Part shown: one piece after another, positions 35,063 through 43,951 of the stretch
Layout of the letters: the number at the start of each line of letters is the position of its first letter
Numbering within the stretch: position 1 is the first letter of the stretch
Assembly: GCA_051867655.1 (NCBI GenBank)
Contig: JBJDYV010000113.1
Span: forward strand, 1 to 64,000
Direction: 5' to 3'
DNA: 64,000 nt
Source of the DNA: JAJPXI01 sp051867655
GTDB lineage: Bacteria > Bacillota > Clostridia > Oscillospirales > Oscillospiraceae
Translations under genes and position numbers: made by a program
The notes under the pieces: generated by a model
What the model saw: only the letters and a program-made list of their open reading frames with translations
Database searches by the model: none
What the model was told of the DNA's origin: nothing

Positions 35063-35485
35063 TTGCTCATGGGTCTGCAGAAAGAGCAGGGCATTGCATA
35101 TCTGTTTATTTCCCATGATCTGAGCGTTGTCCACCATATTTCCAACAAGGTTATTATCATGTACCTCGGTCAGATCGTTGAATCCGCTAGCACGGAAGAG
35201 TTATTCAAAAACACGCTGCATCCGCATTTCATTGCACCGCTTTCTGCCGTTCCCAAAGTCACCACTAGCAATAAGGTGTCCCGTATTGTGCTGCGCGGCG
35301 ACGTGACCAGTCCCATCTATCCCAAGCCGGGCTGCAGATTTGCACCGCGCTGCTGGATGGCACAAGAGAACTGCTTCCATGAGGAACCGCCTCTGCAGGA
35401 GGTTTCCCCCGGCCACTGTGTAGCCTGCCATTATATGCATGAATCGAGAGAGCGCTCCCAATCGGACGGGATCCGGAGCAAATAA
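35063..35485 (+). pseudogene. Oligopeptide ABC transporter ATPase (OppF/DppF), 5'-truncated
   Basis: Only the last 140 residues remain. They start just before the H-loop (AYLFISHDLSVVHHIS), include IMYLGQIVESAST and end with the oligopeptide-specific Cys-rich tail (GCRFAPRCWMAQENC ... GHCVACHYM). Walker A, the signature motif and Walker B are missing, so it cannot hydrolyse ATP. No permease genes are nearby. It is most likely a remnant left by the rearrangement that also carries the IS element. Confidence 0.85.
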
Positions 35486-35623
35486 TTGTTGTAAAGCAGC
35501 AAGCCGTTCTTTTGAACGACATAAACTGATAAGGCAGCAGACGATATGGGTTGCGAACGGACGATCAACCGGCTGTATGCTTGACCTTAAGGGCACAAAC
35601 TTATAATAAAGGAGTAACGATTT

Positions 35624-36811
35624 ATGAGTAACACAATCTGTTATGTAGGCAACTGGTGGGAAAGTGACAAGGGCTTCTGGATTAAGGGTGGCACCTCCAC
35701 CATCGGCATTTGTTCCTGCCACTACAACGAGGAAACCGGCGAGCTGACCCCCTTTGCTCAGACTCGCACCGACATCTGCGTTGGCGGTCAGTGCATTGAT
35801 CACGAGCGCCAGATCCTGTACGTCGTTGACGAGAAATTGGCCGATCCCGAATTTTCCTGCGGCGGCGGCGGTTTCGTCTATTCCTTCAAAATCAATCCCG
35901 AGAACGGCGGACTGACCCTGCTGAACAAGGTTCCCTCCTTCGGTACTCTGACCAGCTATGTCTCACTGGATCCCCACGGCCGTTTTCTGGTTGTTACCAA
36001 CCACTCCTGCCACAATTTTGTCACAAAGATCGTAAAAAACGAGGCCGGCGAGTACACCCGCGAGGTGCTGTTTGACGACGCCACCACCGTTTTGTACGAG
36101 CTGGAAGAGGACGGCAGGATCGGCCGCGCCTGCGACGTTTACTACGCAAAGGGCACCGGCCCTCTGGAGCAGCAGACCCTGTCCCACCCCCACTCCGCAA
36201 ACTTTGCACCTCTGGGTGACTTCTTCCTGATGTGCGACAAGGGCGGCGATCTGGTCCACACCCTGCGCATTGATCGGGAGAACAAGAAGTTGGTCCTCTG
36301 CGAACAGCCTTACCATACCAAGCCGGGTATGATGCCCCGCTACAGTGCCTTCCATCCCACCAGACCCTTTGTGTATACCAACAACGAAGCTCTGCCCGAG
36401 CTGCACTGCTTCACCTACACTCCCGACGGCAAGCTGGATCTGATCGAGGTCGTGCCCGGCATCGACAAGGACGTTCCCTTTGATGGTACGCCCCATACAG
36501 TCATGCAGTCCGACCTGTGCGTCAGCCCGGACGGAAAGTATCTGTACTCCCTGGTGCGCAAGGTCAACGTGATCTCTACCTACAGCATTGATCAGGAGAC
36601 GGGCAAGCTGACCATGATCGACTGCTTCCGTTTGGATGTGGCAGATCCTCACAGCTGCTGCCTCTCTCCCGATGGACGTTTCCTGCTTGTGGGTGCGCTG
36701 AAGAGCGGTCTGGTCGTCACCTATCCCATTCAGGAGGACGGCAAACTGGGTCAGGAAGTTGCTCGCGTGGAGCAGCCCTCCGCCTGCAGCATTGTGTTCG
36801 ACGTGCTGTAA
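35624..36811 (+). CDS. Lactonase-family beta-propeller protein 1
   Basis: A 395-residue seven-bladed propeller of the PF10282 (6-phosphogluconolactonase/YbhE-like) family. Repeated blades carry GxYV/YSL..SPDGKYLY patterns (CVSPDGKYLYSLV, CLSPDGRFLLVGA) and HPHSANFAP. No signal peptide is visible. The family hydrolyses lactones or carries out muconate-type cycloisomerisation. Two relatives lie at 45092 and 62259, each next to oxidoreductase or PhlG-like genes, so a ring-opening role in this catabolic island is plausible. ATG 35624 follows AAAGGAGTAACG. Confidence 0.82.
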   Translation: MSNTICYVGNWWESDKGFWIKGGTSTIGICSCHYNEETGELTPFAQTRTDICVGGQCIDHERQILYVVDEKLADPEFSCGGGGFVYSFKINPENGGLTLLNKVPSFGTLTSYVSLDPHGRFLVVTNHSCHNFVTKIVKNEAGEYTREVLFDDATTVLYELEEDGRIGRACDVYYAKGTGPLEQQTLSHPHSANFAPLGDFFLMCDKGGDLVHTLRIDRENKKLVLCEQPYHTKPGMMPRYSAFHPTRPFVYTNNEALPELHCFTYTPDGKLDLIEVVPGIDKDVPFDGTPHTVMQSDLCVSPDGKYLYSLVRKVNVISTYSIDQETGKLTMIDCFRLDVADPHSCCLSPDGRFLLVGALKSGLVVTYPIQEDGKLGQEVARVEQPSACSIVFDVL

Positions 36812-37036
36812 GCTCAGTTACATCAATTTACGCGTCCCGCGTGTCAAGCCGCGGCATCTGCGCACATTTATTTTGCATGACGTTTTCTCCGCTTCGGCCG
36901 GTGGCAGCTCTCTCCCTCAATGATACCGGAAAACCGGAGAAAGTCAGATATACGGCGAAGAGAAAAAACATTGAGTTCCAAGCATGTTTCGAGGTTTAGA
37001 ATCATCACATCAGTGAAAAAACAAGGAGGAAAATTT

Positions 37037-38023
37037 ATGGAATACTTTACTTTGAACAATGGCGTCAAGATTCCGGCACTGGGTTTGGGCACCAACACCA
37101 TCGGCAAGGAAAACCGCAACTACTGGGGTTCTCTGAACGGAGATTACCGCCCCATTTTCACCGCAGCGCAGATGGGCTACCGCATGTTTGACAATGCCCG
37201 GGGCTACCGCAACGAAGGCGGCATCGGCAACACCCTGTACGAAACCGGAATCCCCCGTGAGGATCTGTTTATCATCTCCAAGCTCCCCGGCAATCCCGAG
37301 AACACCGCCAATGAAGCGGTCATCCGCAAAACCTTTGAGGACAGCCTGCGTCTGCTGCGTGTGGATTATATTGATTTGTACATGATCCACCACCCCTGGC
37401 GGGATAACGACGGCATGGCCGCCACCTACAAGGTGCTGGAAAAGCTGCAGGAGGAGGGCCTGTGCCGGGCCATCGGAGTGTCCAATTTCACCGTGGATAT
37501 GATGGAGATGCTCAGCGCCAAGTGCAACGTAGCCCCTGCGGTCAACGAGTACCAGTGCAACGTCTACGACTGGAATGACGAGCTGACCGAGTACTGCCAT
37601 GCCCACGGCATCCAACCTATCGGTTGGGGTCCCGTTCTGGGCCTGATGAATTTCCCCCAGAACGCTCCGTGGACGTTTGCTCCCGACCAGCTGAAGATGC
37701 TGGTCCAGCGCAGCCAGGGCAAGTCCGCCATTCAGGAGATCAACCGTCTGGCCGGCTACCGCGCAGCGCTGGATGAGATGGGTGAAAAGTACGGTAAGAC
37801 CTACACGCAGATCCAGCTGCGCTATAACTATCAGGCCGGCATCGTTTCCATCCCCAAGTCCTTCAGCGTCACCCACCAGAAGGAGAATCTGGAGAGCATG
37901 GATTTCGAACTCTCCGCCGAGGATTTCCGGTACCTGCACGACAAAGCCCGCGGCATCGGCGAGGTGACCGGTCCCCTGCACGCCGTGACCCACAAGGACG
38001 CCGAGCTGGCCGGCGACATTTGA
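37037..38023 (+). CDS. Aldo/keto reductase
   Basis: A 328-residue NADPH-type reductase of the AKR superfamily. The catalytic tetrad is present: Asp52, Tyr57, Lys82 and His118 (YMIHHPW). The C-terminal cofactor region includes SIPKSFSVTHQKEN. It should reduce a carbonyl to an alcohol or the reverse. The insertion before residue 40 (KENRNYWGSLNGDYRP) is longer than in many AKRs. ATG 37037 follows AAGGAGG. It shares direction with lactonase 1 and lies 225 bp from it. Confidence 0.9.
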   Translation: MEYFTLNNGVKIPALGLGTNTIGKENRNYWGSLNGDYRPIFTAAQMGYRMFDNARGYRNEGGIGNTLYETGIPREDLFIISKLPGNPENTANEAVIRKTFEDSLRLLRVDYIDLYMIHHPWRDNDGMAATYKVLEKLQEEGLCRAIGVSNFTVDMMEMLSAKCNVAPAVNEYQCNVYDWNDELTEYCHAHGIQPIGWGPVLGLMNFPQNAPWTFAPDQLKMLVQRSQGKSAIQEINRLAGYRAALDEMGEKYGKTYTQIQLRYNYQAGIVSIPKSFSVTHQKENLESMDFELSAEDFRYLHDKARGIGEVTGPLHAVTHKDAELAGDI

Positions 38024-38065
38024 TCCATTCAAAGGGCTCGCAGCAAGCAAAATGAGCTGAAAAAT

Positions 38066-38100
38066 ACCGCAGACAGAGACTTCTGTCTGCGGTGTTTTTC
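38066..38100 (+). terminator. Terminator after the aldo/keto reductase
   Basis: Stem ACCGCAGACAG / CTGTCTGCGGT with a 6 nt loop and GTTTTTC. Confidence 0.9.
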
Positions 38101-38137
38101 GTTGGCAGGACGCAAGCGTCAACTCCACAGACGCTTG

Positions 38138-39409
38138 TTACCGGACAAATGAATATGCGAGAAGCACGTTCAAACCGGCATCCGGCTCCAGACCGGCGGC
38201 GACACGGTTGAATTGCTCGTTGGCGGTGGCCAGGATCGGAACAAATAAACCGGCCTCCTTGGCCGACTTCAAGACGGTGCGCAGTGCGGTTCTGACATCT
38301 GCAACGGTAAGGGGGTCGGCATGTTCGGTGCAGAGCTTTTTGAAATACGCGGATGCCCCGTGGCAGGAACTCAGACATTCCACAGCCGCCTGCTGTTCGA
38401 TGCCCGTATGACGACAAAACAGCAACGCTTCCGACGCCAGCAAGGTGGTCACCCCCGCCAGAGCGGTGGTCAATGCCTTTGAACACTCGTCCAAGTGCTC
38501 CTGCGCGAGAGATATATAATCCCCTGCTTGTCGGCCGCACCAATCCTCCAGAACGGCGACGGTGCCGAAGGTGGAATATGCTCCGTACCGGCTGCTGGCG
38601 TGCATATAGCGGTCATACTGGCAGATGATCGCAGTCAGCGGCAAGGGGAAACAGCCTTGTTCTGCCATCTCCAGCGCCAGACCGAGATCCTTCATGGCTG
38701 TGGAGGTCAATGCGGTAGTGCTTTCCCATACCCGTTCCCGATGGGTGGTGCCCTTGTCTTGCAGCATGGGGCTGGCCCCCTCGGAAGACTCCAACAGGTC
38801 GTTCAGTTCTTTCCAGCCAAACCCCATACCTTCACCCGCCAACAGCATTTCGCTGTACATGGTCAGGTAGGAACAGATCATCATGTTCACGGCAATTTTC
38901 ATGCAGCGGGCCTGATCCTCGCTGCCCAGGTGCACCACGGTGCGGCCGATGTCCTTAAGGTAAGGCAATGCCGCCTGATAGGCTGCTTCGTCTCCGCTGG
39001 CCAGAACTTTCAGCAGTCCCTGCTCGATCATAAACATGCTGCCTACGACCGGCGCATCCAAATACAAAAGCCCCTTGCTGTGCAGTGTTTTGCGAATTTT
39101 AGCCGAGAATGTCGAACTCAGCGTGCTCATTTCCACAAGAATCTGGCCCTCTCTGGCCTGACTTAACAGTCCGTTCGCGCCATGCAGAACCTCCTGCATG
39201 CTGTCATCATTTGTGATGCTCGTAAAGAATATGTCGCATTTCGCGGCGATCTCTGCCGGGGAATCCAGCAGCTCGGCCTCTCCGGCATCTAAAACCCGCT
39301 GTGCCTTGCTTTTGGTGCGGTTGTACACGTATAACTTGTGTCCCGCCTGCACCAGACGTTCCGCCATGCGGACACCCATATTGCCGGTTCCGATCCATCC
39401 GATGGTCAT
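38138..39409 (-). CDS. 3-hydroxyisobutyrate-dehydrogenase-like oxidoreductase with an extra C-terminal domain
   Basis: A 423-residue NAD(P) enzyme of the beta-hydroxyacid dehydrogenase family. The N-terminal Rossmann motif is GTGNMG (residues 7-12), the substrate loop is APVVGS, and the catalytic Lys lies in RCMKIAVNMM. Usual members have about 300 residues; here about 120 more follow, rich in helices (DYISLAQEHLDECSKALTTAL...). They look like a second copy of the helical dimerisation domain. ATG 39409 follows GGAGG. It faces away from the neighbouring transporter operon. Confidence 0.85.
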   Translation of the reverse strand: MTIGWIGTGNMGVRMAERLVQAGHKLYVYNRTKSKAQRVLDAGEAELLDSPAEIAAKCDIFFTSITNDDSMQEVLHGANGLLSQAREGQILVEMSTLSSTFSAKIRKTLHSKGLLYLDAPVVGSMFMIEQGLLKVLASGDEAAYQAALPYLKDIGRTVVHLGSEDQARCMKIAVNMMICSYLTMYSEMLLAGEGMGFGWKELNDLLESSEGASPMLQDKGTTHRERVWESTTALTSTAMKDLGLALEMAEQGCFPLPLTAIICQYDRYMHASSRYGAYSTFGTVAVLEDWCGRQAGDYISLAQEHLDECSKALTTALAGVTTLLASEALLFCRHTGIEQQAAVECLSSCHGASAYFKKLCTEHADPLTVADVRTALRTVLKSAKEAGLFVPILATANEQFNRVAAGLEPDAGLNVLLAYSFVR

Positions 39410-40061
39410 ACATTGTCCTCCAAGCTAAAATATATCTTTTTGTGCAAGCCCGTACAGGGTGCGGAAATCGAAATGTCCCCCCCTTTTCGGAAGCAGATTG
39501 CCGGATCTTTATACCATTGTATCATAAATCGCTTGCGCTGTTTGTAAATTGTTTGACGCAGCAAATTGTTTTGAGCCAATCGGAACAACAGTGCTGCAGG
39601 CTCCCTAAAAAACTAAGTATCATAAAATGGGACGAAGTATGCGGCTGTTTGCATTGAGATTATAACAATTTAGACAAATCTGTATGAAATATTTTTTCCG
39701 TTATGTAAAGTTTTTTACAGAGTATTTATTTTATCTATGGTAATATTCATGTAAATTAAACAATACAAACCCTTGCATGAAAGATCAGACGATTTCATAT
39801 AGCTGCAAGAAAAAGTATGGATGCCAGGCGTGGATATGCGTGTGCATCGTAAATACGTGGTGTCAAGAGCCAATCTTTTTCCAAATAGTTTCCCTGTCCC
39901 CGGCGTCGGTCATGAACACAGCTCGTTGCTTGGGTGTTTTGAGCTGTGTTCATGACTGAAATAAACAGATATGTGAGGTGAGGTGCACGCCAGTTACAAA
40001 TACCCCAGTTTCAATAATGGTTCGATACCCGAGGGAAATTGTAAAGAGGAGATGACTAATT
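39410..40061. other. 652 bp gene-free control region
   Basis: No gene is supported. It is AT-rich in the middle (39620-39780, several TTTT/TATTTAT tracts), as expected for divergent promoters. It contains the long palindrome at 39911-39954. Confidence 0.6.
39911..39954. promoter_or_regulatory. Long palindrome upstream of transporter operon
   Basis: CATGAACACAGCTC / GAGCTGTGTTCATG, a perfect 14 bp inverted repeat with a 16 nt spacer, about 110 bp before the transporter start. It may be an operator or an attenuating hairpin. Confidence 0.5.
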
Positions 40062-41462
40062 ATGAAGACTGTTGCGAAAACCGAATCAAAAAGCTTAGTC
40101 AAAACCATTATCAGCTGTGCGATAGCAATTGCCTTTATTTTGCTTGCACTCTTTCTTCCCCCGCCCGAAGGTCTGTCCCTTGCGGGCTGGCGCGCGATTT
40201 GGGTTCTGTGCGTCGCTGTGACCTTGTGGGTATCCGAAGTGGTACCCAACATTATCGCCTCGTTGACGATCATTGTCCTGGTCCCGCTTTTGGGCATCAT
40301 GGATCAGGGAGCGACATTTTCGGCCACCGGCCAGAACGGCATGTTTTTTATGCTGGCTTGCTTTGGCATTGCGGCGGCCTTTGCAAACACCAATTTGCCC
40401 AAGCTGCTTCTTCGCCTAATCCTGCGGATTGTCGGCAATAACTCCAAGGGCATTGTCTTCGGCTTCGTGGTCATTGCCGCCGTGGTTTCCGTGTTCATTG
40501 CAGACGGTGCCGCCATCACCATGGTTGCTGCACTGGGCGCAAGTCTGCTGGCCCTCATCGGCGCAGAAAAGGGAAAGTCCGGCCTTGGCAAAGGCATCAT
40601 GATCGGCGCCGTGTACGGCGGCCTTGCCGGCGGCGTTATGTTCCCCATGTCCGGCATCAGCAATGTTGTCGGTATCAGCCTGATCAACTCCATGGGCTAT
40701 GATATTACGTTCGGTCAGTGGGCAATCCTGGGTATTCCCGTCTCCATCGTTTCCGTCGTTGTAACCGGCTGGCTGCTAGTCCGCTGGTGCAAACCGGAGA
40801 AGCTCACAGATAATCAGTATCAAATGCTGGTGGATGAGTGCAAGGGCGCGAAGATCGGCTCGAACGAGATCAAACTTTTCGTCATCATCGCATGCATGAT
40901 GTACTGCTTTATCTTTACGCACATCAACATGGCACTGGTTGCCGCCGGCGGCGCAATTGCCATGATGCTTCCCGGTATCCGCCTTTGCACCGGTGAGGAC
41001 TACAGAAAGAATGTCATGATTGACGCGGTTATGCTTCTGGCCTGTATCAACCCCCTGATCACGGCGTTCAGCAACGAAGGCGTTGGCGCATGGCTGTGCA
41101 ACCTCGCGTTCAAGGGCGCAGCCAACTGGAATTGGCTCTTCGTGGTGTTTATGATCTGCCTGATGACCATGGTCGTCCACTTCTTCGTGCCCGGCAGCGC
41201 CCCCGTCAACGGCATCTGCCTGACCGTCATGCTGCCGGTGGCTCTGCTGGCCAACGTCAGCCCCCTCGTGTGCGGCTTCTGCATCTTCTGGTTTGCAGCT
41301 CCCATCTGGTTCATGCCCACCGATGCCTGCTATATGCTTACTTACGGCTTCGGTTACTACAAATTCCGTGATATTTTCTCTGTCGGTTGGAAACCGCAGA
41401 TTGCAATGTTCATATACACCGTAGGTATTGTTGGGATCTGTCATTTGCTTTTCGGCATCTGA
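40062..41462 (+). CDS. SLC13/DASS-type anion transporter 2
   Basis: A 466-residue polytopic membrane protein of the same broad superfamily as 27028-28410 (LWVSEVVPNIIASL, VAGGAIAMMLPG-like segments, FVPGSAPVNGICLT near the C-terminus). Members import di- and tricarboxylates or similar anions with sodium. It heads the block of MDR-like, FGE-like, lactonase and SDR genes, so its substrate probably feeds them. ATG 40062 follows AGAGGAGATG. Confidence 0.78.
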   Translation: MKTVAKTESKSLVKTIISCAIAIAFILLALFLPPPEGLSLAGWRAIWVLCVAVTLWVSEVVPNIIASLTIIVLVPLLGIMDQGATFSATGQNGMFFMLACFGIAAAFANTNLPKLLLRLILRIVGNNSKGIVFGFVVIAAVVSVFIADGAAITMVAALGASLLALIGAEKGKSGLGKGIMIGAVYGGLAGGVMFPMSGISNVVGISLINSMGYDITFGQWAILGIPVSIVSVVVTGWLLVRWCKPEKLTDNQYQMLVDECKGAKIGSNEIKLFVIIACMMYCFIFTHINMALVAAGGAIAMMLPGIRLCTGEDYRKNVMIDAVMLLACINPLITAFSNEGVGAWLCNLAFKGAANWNWLFVVFMICLMTMVVHFFVPGSAPVNGICLTVMLPVALLANVSPLVCGFCIFWFAAPIWFMPTDACYMLTYGFGYYKFRDIFSVGWKPQIAMFIYTVGIVGICHLLFGI

Positions 41463-41598
41463 CAACCATCACATAAGGTTTGTTCGCACAGGGAAGGGAT
41501 CCTGCCTCAGAGAATCGGAATCCCTTCCCTGACGAGCTTCTGATCAGGTAATTTCAAATTTCGGCATTTCCACAACTTCCATCCGGAAGGAGAACGAT

Positions 41599-42702
41599 AT
41601 GAAACGTTACAGACAGATCATCATCATGGAACCCGGGCATGTGGAATTCCGCGACGATCCTCTTGACCTGCTGGAAGATACCTATGCCCGCATCAAGCCC
41701 CTGAGCATTCCGTTGGAGCCGGACGAGGTCGCCGGCAACACGCTGTACTCGCTTCTGAGTGTGGGCACGGAAATGAATTTTTACCTGGGCAACTACATAA
41801 ACAGTCCCGTCGTGGCGAAATATCCCCGGCACTGCGGCTACGCCTGCTCCTTCCGGGTGGAGGCAGTGGGCTCAGATGTTACCGACGTCAAACCGGGAGA
41901 TATTTGCTACTGCAGAGGACCCCACGCCACCATCCAGCGTGTGCGACGGCGCGACTTAGTCAAGCTGCCGGAGGGGATGGATCCCCGCCGTGCCCCCTTC
42001 ACCAAGTTCATGTGTGTGGGCATGACCACTTTGACCGATTCCTACGCCAAGCCGCCCGCCAAAGTTATGGTCAGCGGACTGGGCATCATCGGGGTAATGG
42101 CTGCTCAAGTGTTTCAGCGCTGCGGCTACAATGTGATCGGCGTAGACCCGTCGCAGGCCCGTCGCGAACTGGCCCGACAGTGCGGTATCACGAAGGTCTT
42201 TGCACAGCCGCCTCTGGACGACCCGGAGTACGGCGGGCAGATATCGCTGGCTCTCGAATGCTCCAGCGTGGAGTCGGGCGCCATGGGGTGCGCCAGAATG
42301 GTCCGGCGCTTCGGCGAGGTCGTTCTGGTCGCCACGCACCTGGTGCGTACGGAGGACCGCCAGATGAACGAACTGCTCAATGTCATTTACCGCAACAATG
42401 TAACCTTCAAGGGCGGCGTCGAGTGGAAGATCCCCGTATATGAGCCGGATTTCAGCGCCTCGAAAAACACCGCGCAGTTGGGCAACGATGTGCCGGCCGT
42501 TTATCACGCGCCGTACAGCATTCAGAACAGCTATGAGATGAATATGAAGGCCGCCGTGCAGTGGCTGGCCGAGGGCTCGATTCTGGTTGACCATCTTTAC
42601 GATCTGCACGATCCCCGCAACTGCACGCAGATTTACAAGGATGTCAGTGAGAAGAAGAATATCAAACCGGCTCTAATGTTTGACTGGAGTCAGGTGGACT
42701 GA
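41599..42702 (+). CDS. MDR-superfamily dehydrogenase-like protein A
   Basis: A 367-residue protein with an MDR fold: an N-terminal GroES-like part (GTEMNFYLGNY, VEAVGSDVTDVKPGD) and a nucleotide domain (VSGLGIIGVMAAQVF). The usual zinc ligands (CxxD, GHE and four structural cysteines) are absent, so it is not a classical zinc dehydrogenase. It is closely paralogous to the next gene. Its C-terminal end (DFSASKNTAQLGNDVP...) is almost identical in both. ATG 41599 follows AAGGAGAACGAT. Confidence 0.82.
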   Translation: MKRYRQIIIMEPGHVEFRDDPLDLLEDTYARIKPLSIPLEPDEVAGNTLYSLLSVGTEMNFYLGNYINSPVVAKYPRHCGYACSFRVEAVGSDVTDVKPGDICYCRGPHATIQRVRRRDLVKLPEGMDPRRAPFTKFMCVGMTTLTDSYAKPPAKVMVSGLGIIGVMAAQVFQRCGYNVIGVDPSQARRELARQCGITKVFAQPPLDDPEYGGQISLALECSSVESGAMGCARMVRRFGEVVLVATHLVRTEDRQMNELLNVIYRNNVTFKGGVEWKIPVYEPDFSASKNTAQLGNDVPAVYHAPYSIQNSYEMNMKAAVQWLAEGSILVDHLYDLHDPRNCTQIYKDVSEKKNIKPALMFDWSQVD

Positions 42703-42734
42703 CCGGCGCGACCGATCAAAATGACGAGGACTTT

Positions 42735-43844
42735 ATGCCTATGAAAGATTACAAACAAATCATTATCATGCAGCCCAATGACGCGCAATTTCGCGATGAC
42801 CCGCTGGAGCTGCTTCCGGACGCCTATGGCCGCATCAAACCCATGAGCATCCCTCTGGAGCCGGACGAGGTCGCAGGCAATACCCTGTACTCCCTGCTGA
42901 GCATCGGCACGGAAATGAATTTCTACCTGGGCAACTACATTGGCAGCGCTGTCGTGGCAAAATATCCCCGCTACTGCGGCTATGCCTGCTGCTTCCAGGT
43001 GGAGGCGGTCGGTTCGGCCGTCACCGACATCAAGCCGGGTGACCTTTGCTACTGCCGCGGCCCGCATGCTTCCATCCAGCGTCTGCGCCGCCGCGACCTT
43101 GTTAAGCTGCCCGAAGGGATGGACCCCCGCCGCGCACCCTTTGTCAAGTTTATGTGTGTTGGCATGAGCTCCCTGACCGATTCCTATGCCAAGCCCCCTG
43201 CCAAGGTCATGGTCACCGGTTTGGGAAACATCGGTCTGATGGCCGCTCAGGTGTTCCAGCGCTGTGGCTATGACGTGATTGCCGTGGGCCGCGGTCAGAC
43301 CGGCATCAATCTGGCCCGCCAGTGCGGTCTGAAGAAGGTTTTCAACGAAGTGCCGCTGAATGATCCAAACTACGCCGGTCAGATCGCCCTGGCTCTGGAA
43401 TGCACCAGTAACGAGGCGGTCGCTCTGGCCAGCGCAAAAATGGTCCGCCGTTTCGGCGAGGTCATCCTTGTGGCGACCCATCTGGTCGGCACTGGAAATT
43501 ATCAGATGAACGATCTGCTGAATGTCATCTACCGCAACAACGTAACCATCAAGGGCGGCGCCGAGTGGCGGATCCCCTTGTATGAGCCGGATTTCAGCGC
43601 CTCGAAAAACACCGCGCAGCTAGGCAACGATGTGCCGGCCGTTTATCATGCGCCGTACAGTATTCAAAACAGTTATGAGATGAATATGAAGGCTGCTCTG
43701 CAGTGGTTGAACGAGGGTTCGGTCATTGTCGATCCGCTCTACGAACTAAAGGATCCGCGCGACTGCGCCAAAGTATACAAGGAAACCAGCGAGCGCAAGC
43801 ACACCAAACCTGCCTTGATGTTCGACTGGACTAAGGTGGACTAA
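42735..43844 (+). CDS. MDR-superfamily dehydrogenase-like protein B
   Basis: A 369-residue tandem paralogue of the preceding gene, 32 bp downstream, with the same layout (GTEMNFYLGNY, TGLGNIGLMAAQVF) and no zinc-site cysteines. Over most of their length the two differ at many codons, but a ~110 bp stretch near the 3' end is nearly identical. The pair may act as a heteromer or on two related substrates. ATG 42735 has GAGG 5 nt upstream; ATG 42741 aligns with the start of the paralogue. Confidence 0.82.
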   Translation: MPMKDYKQIIIMQPNDAQFRDDPLELLPDAYGRIKPMSIPLEPDEVAGNTLYSLLSIGTEMNFYLGNYIGSAVVAKYPRYCGYACCFQVEAVGSAVTDIKPGDLCYCRGPHASIQRLRRRDLVKLPEGMDPRRAPFVKFMCVGMSSLTDSYAKPPAKVMVTGLGNIGLMAAQVFQRCGYDVIAVGRGQTGINLARQCGLKKVFNEVPLNDPNYAGQIALALECTSNEAVALASAKMVRRFGEVILVATHLVGTGNYQMNDLLNVIYRNNVTIKGGAEWRIPLYEPDFSASKNTAQLGNDVPAVYHAPYSIQNSYEMNMKAALQWLNEGSVIVDPLYELKDPRDCAKVYKETSERKHTKPALMFDWTKVD

Positions 43845-43951
43845 TTGTCCGTTTTGGCAGAGGGTATGTGGGATTTGATTTTGAACACCCTTTGCCGAAC
43901 AAATATGGAAAGACGCAAAAACACAATATAGCTGTGAAAGGTAGGTTTCCT

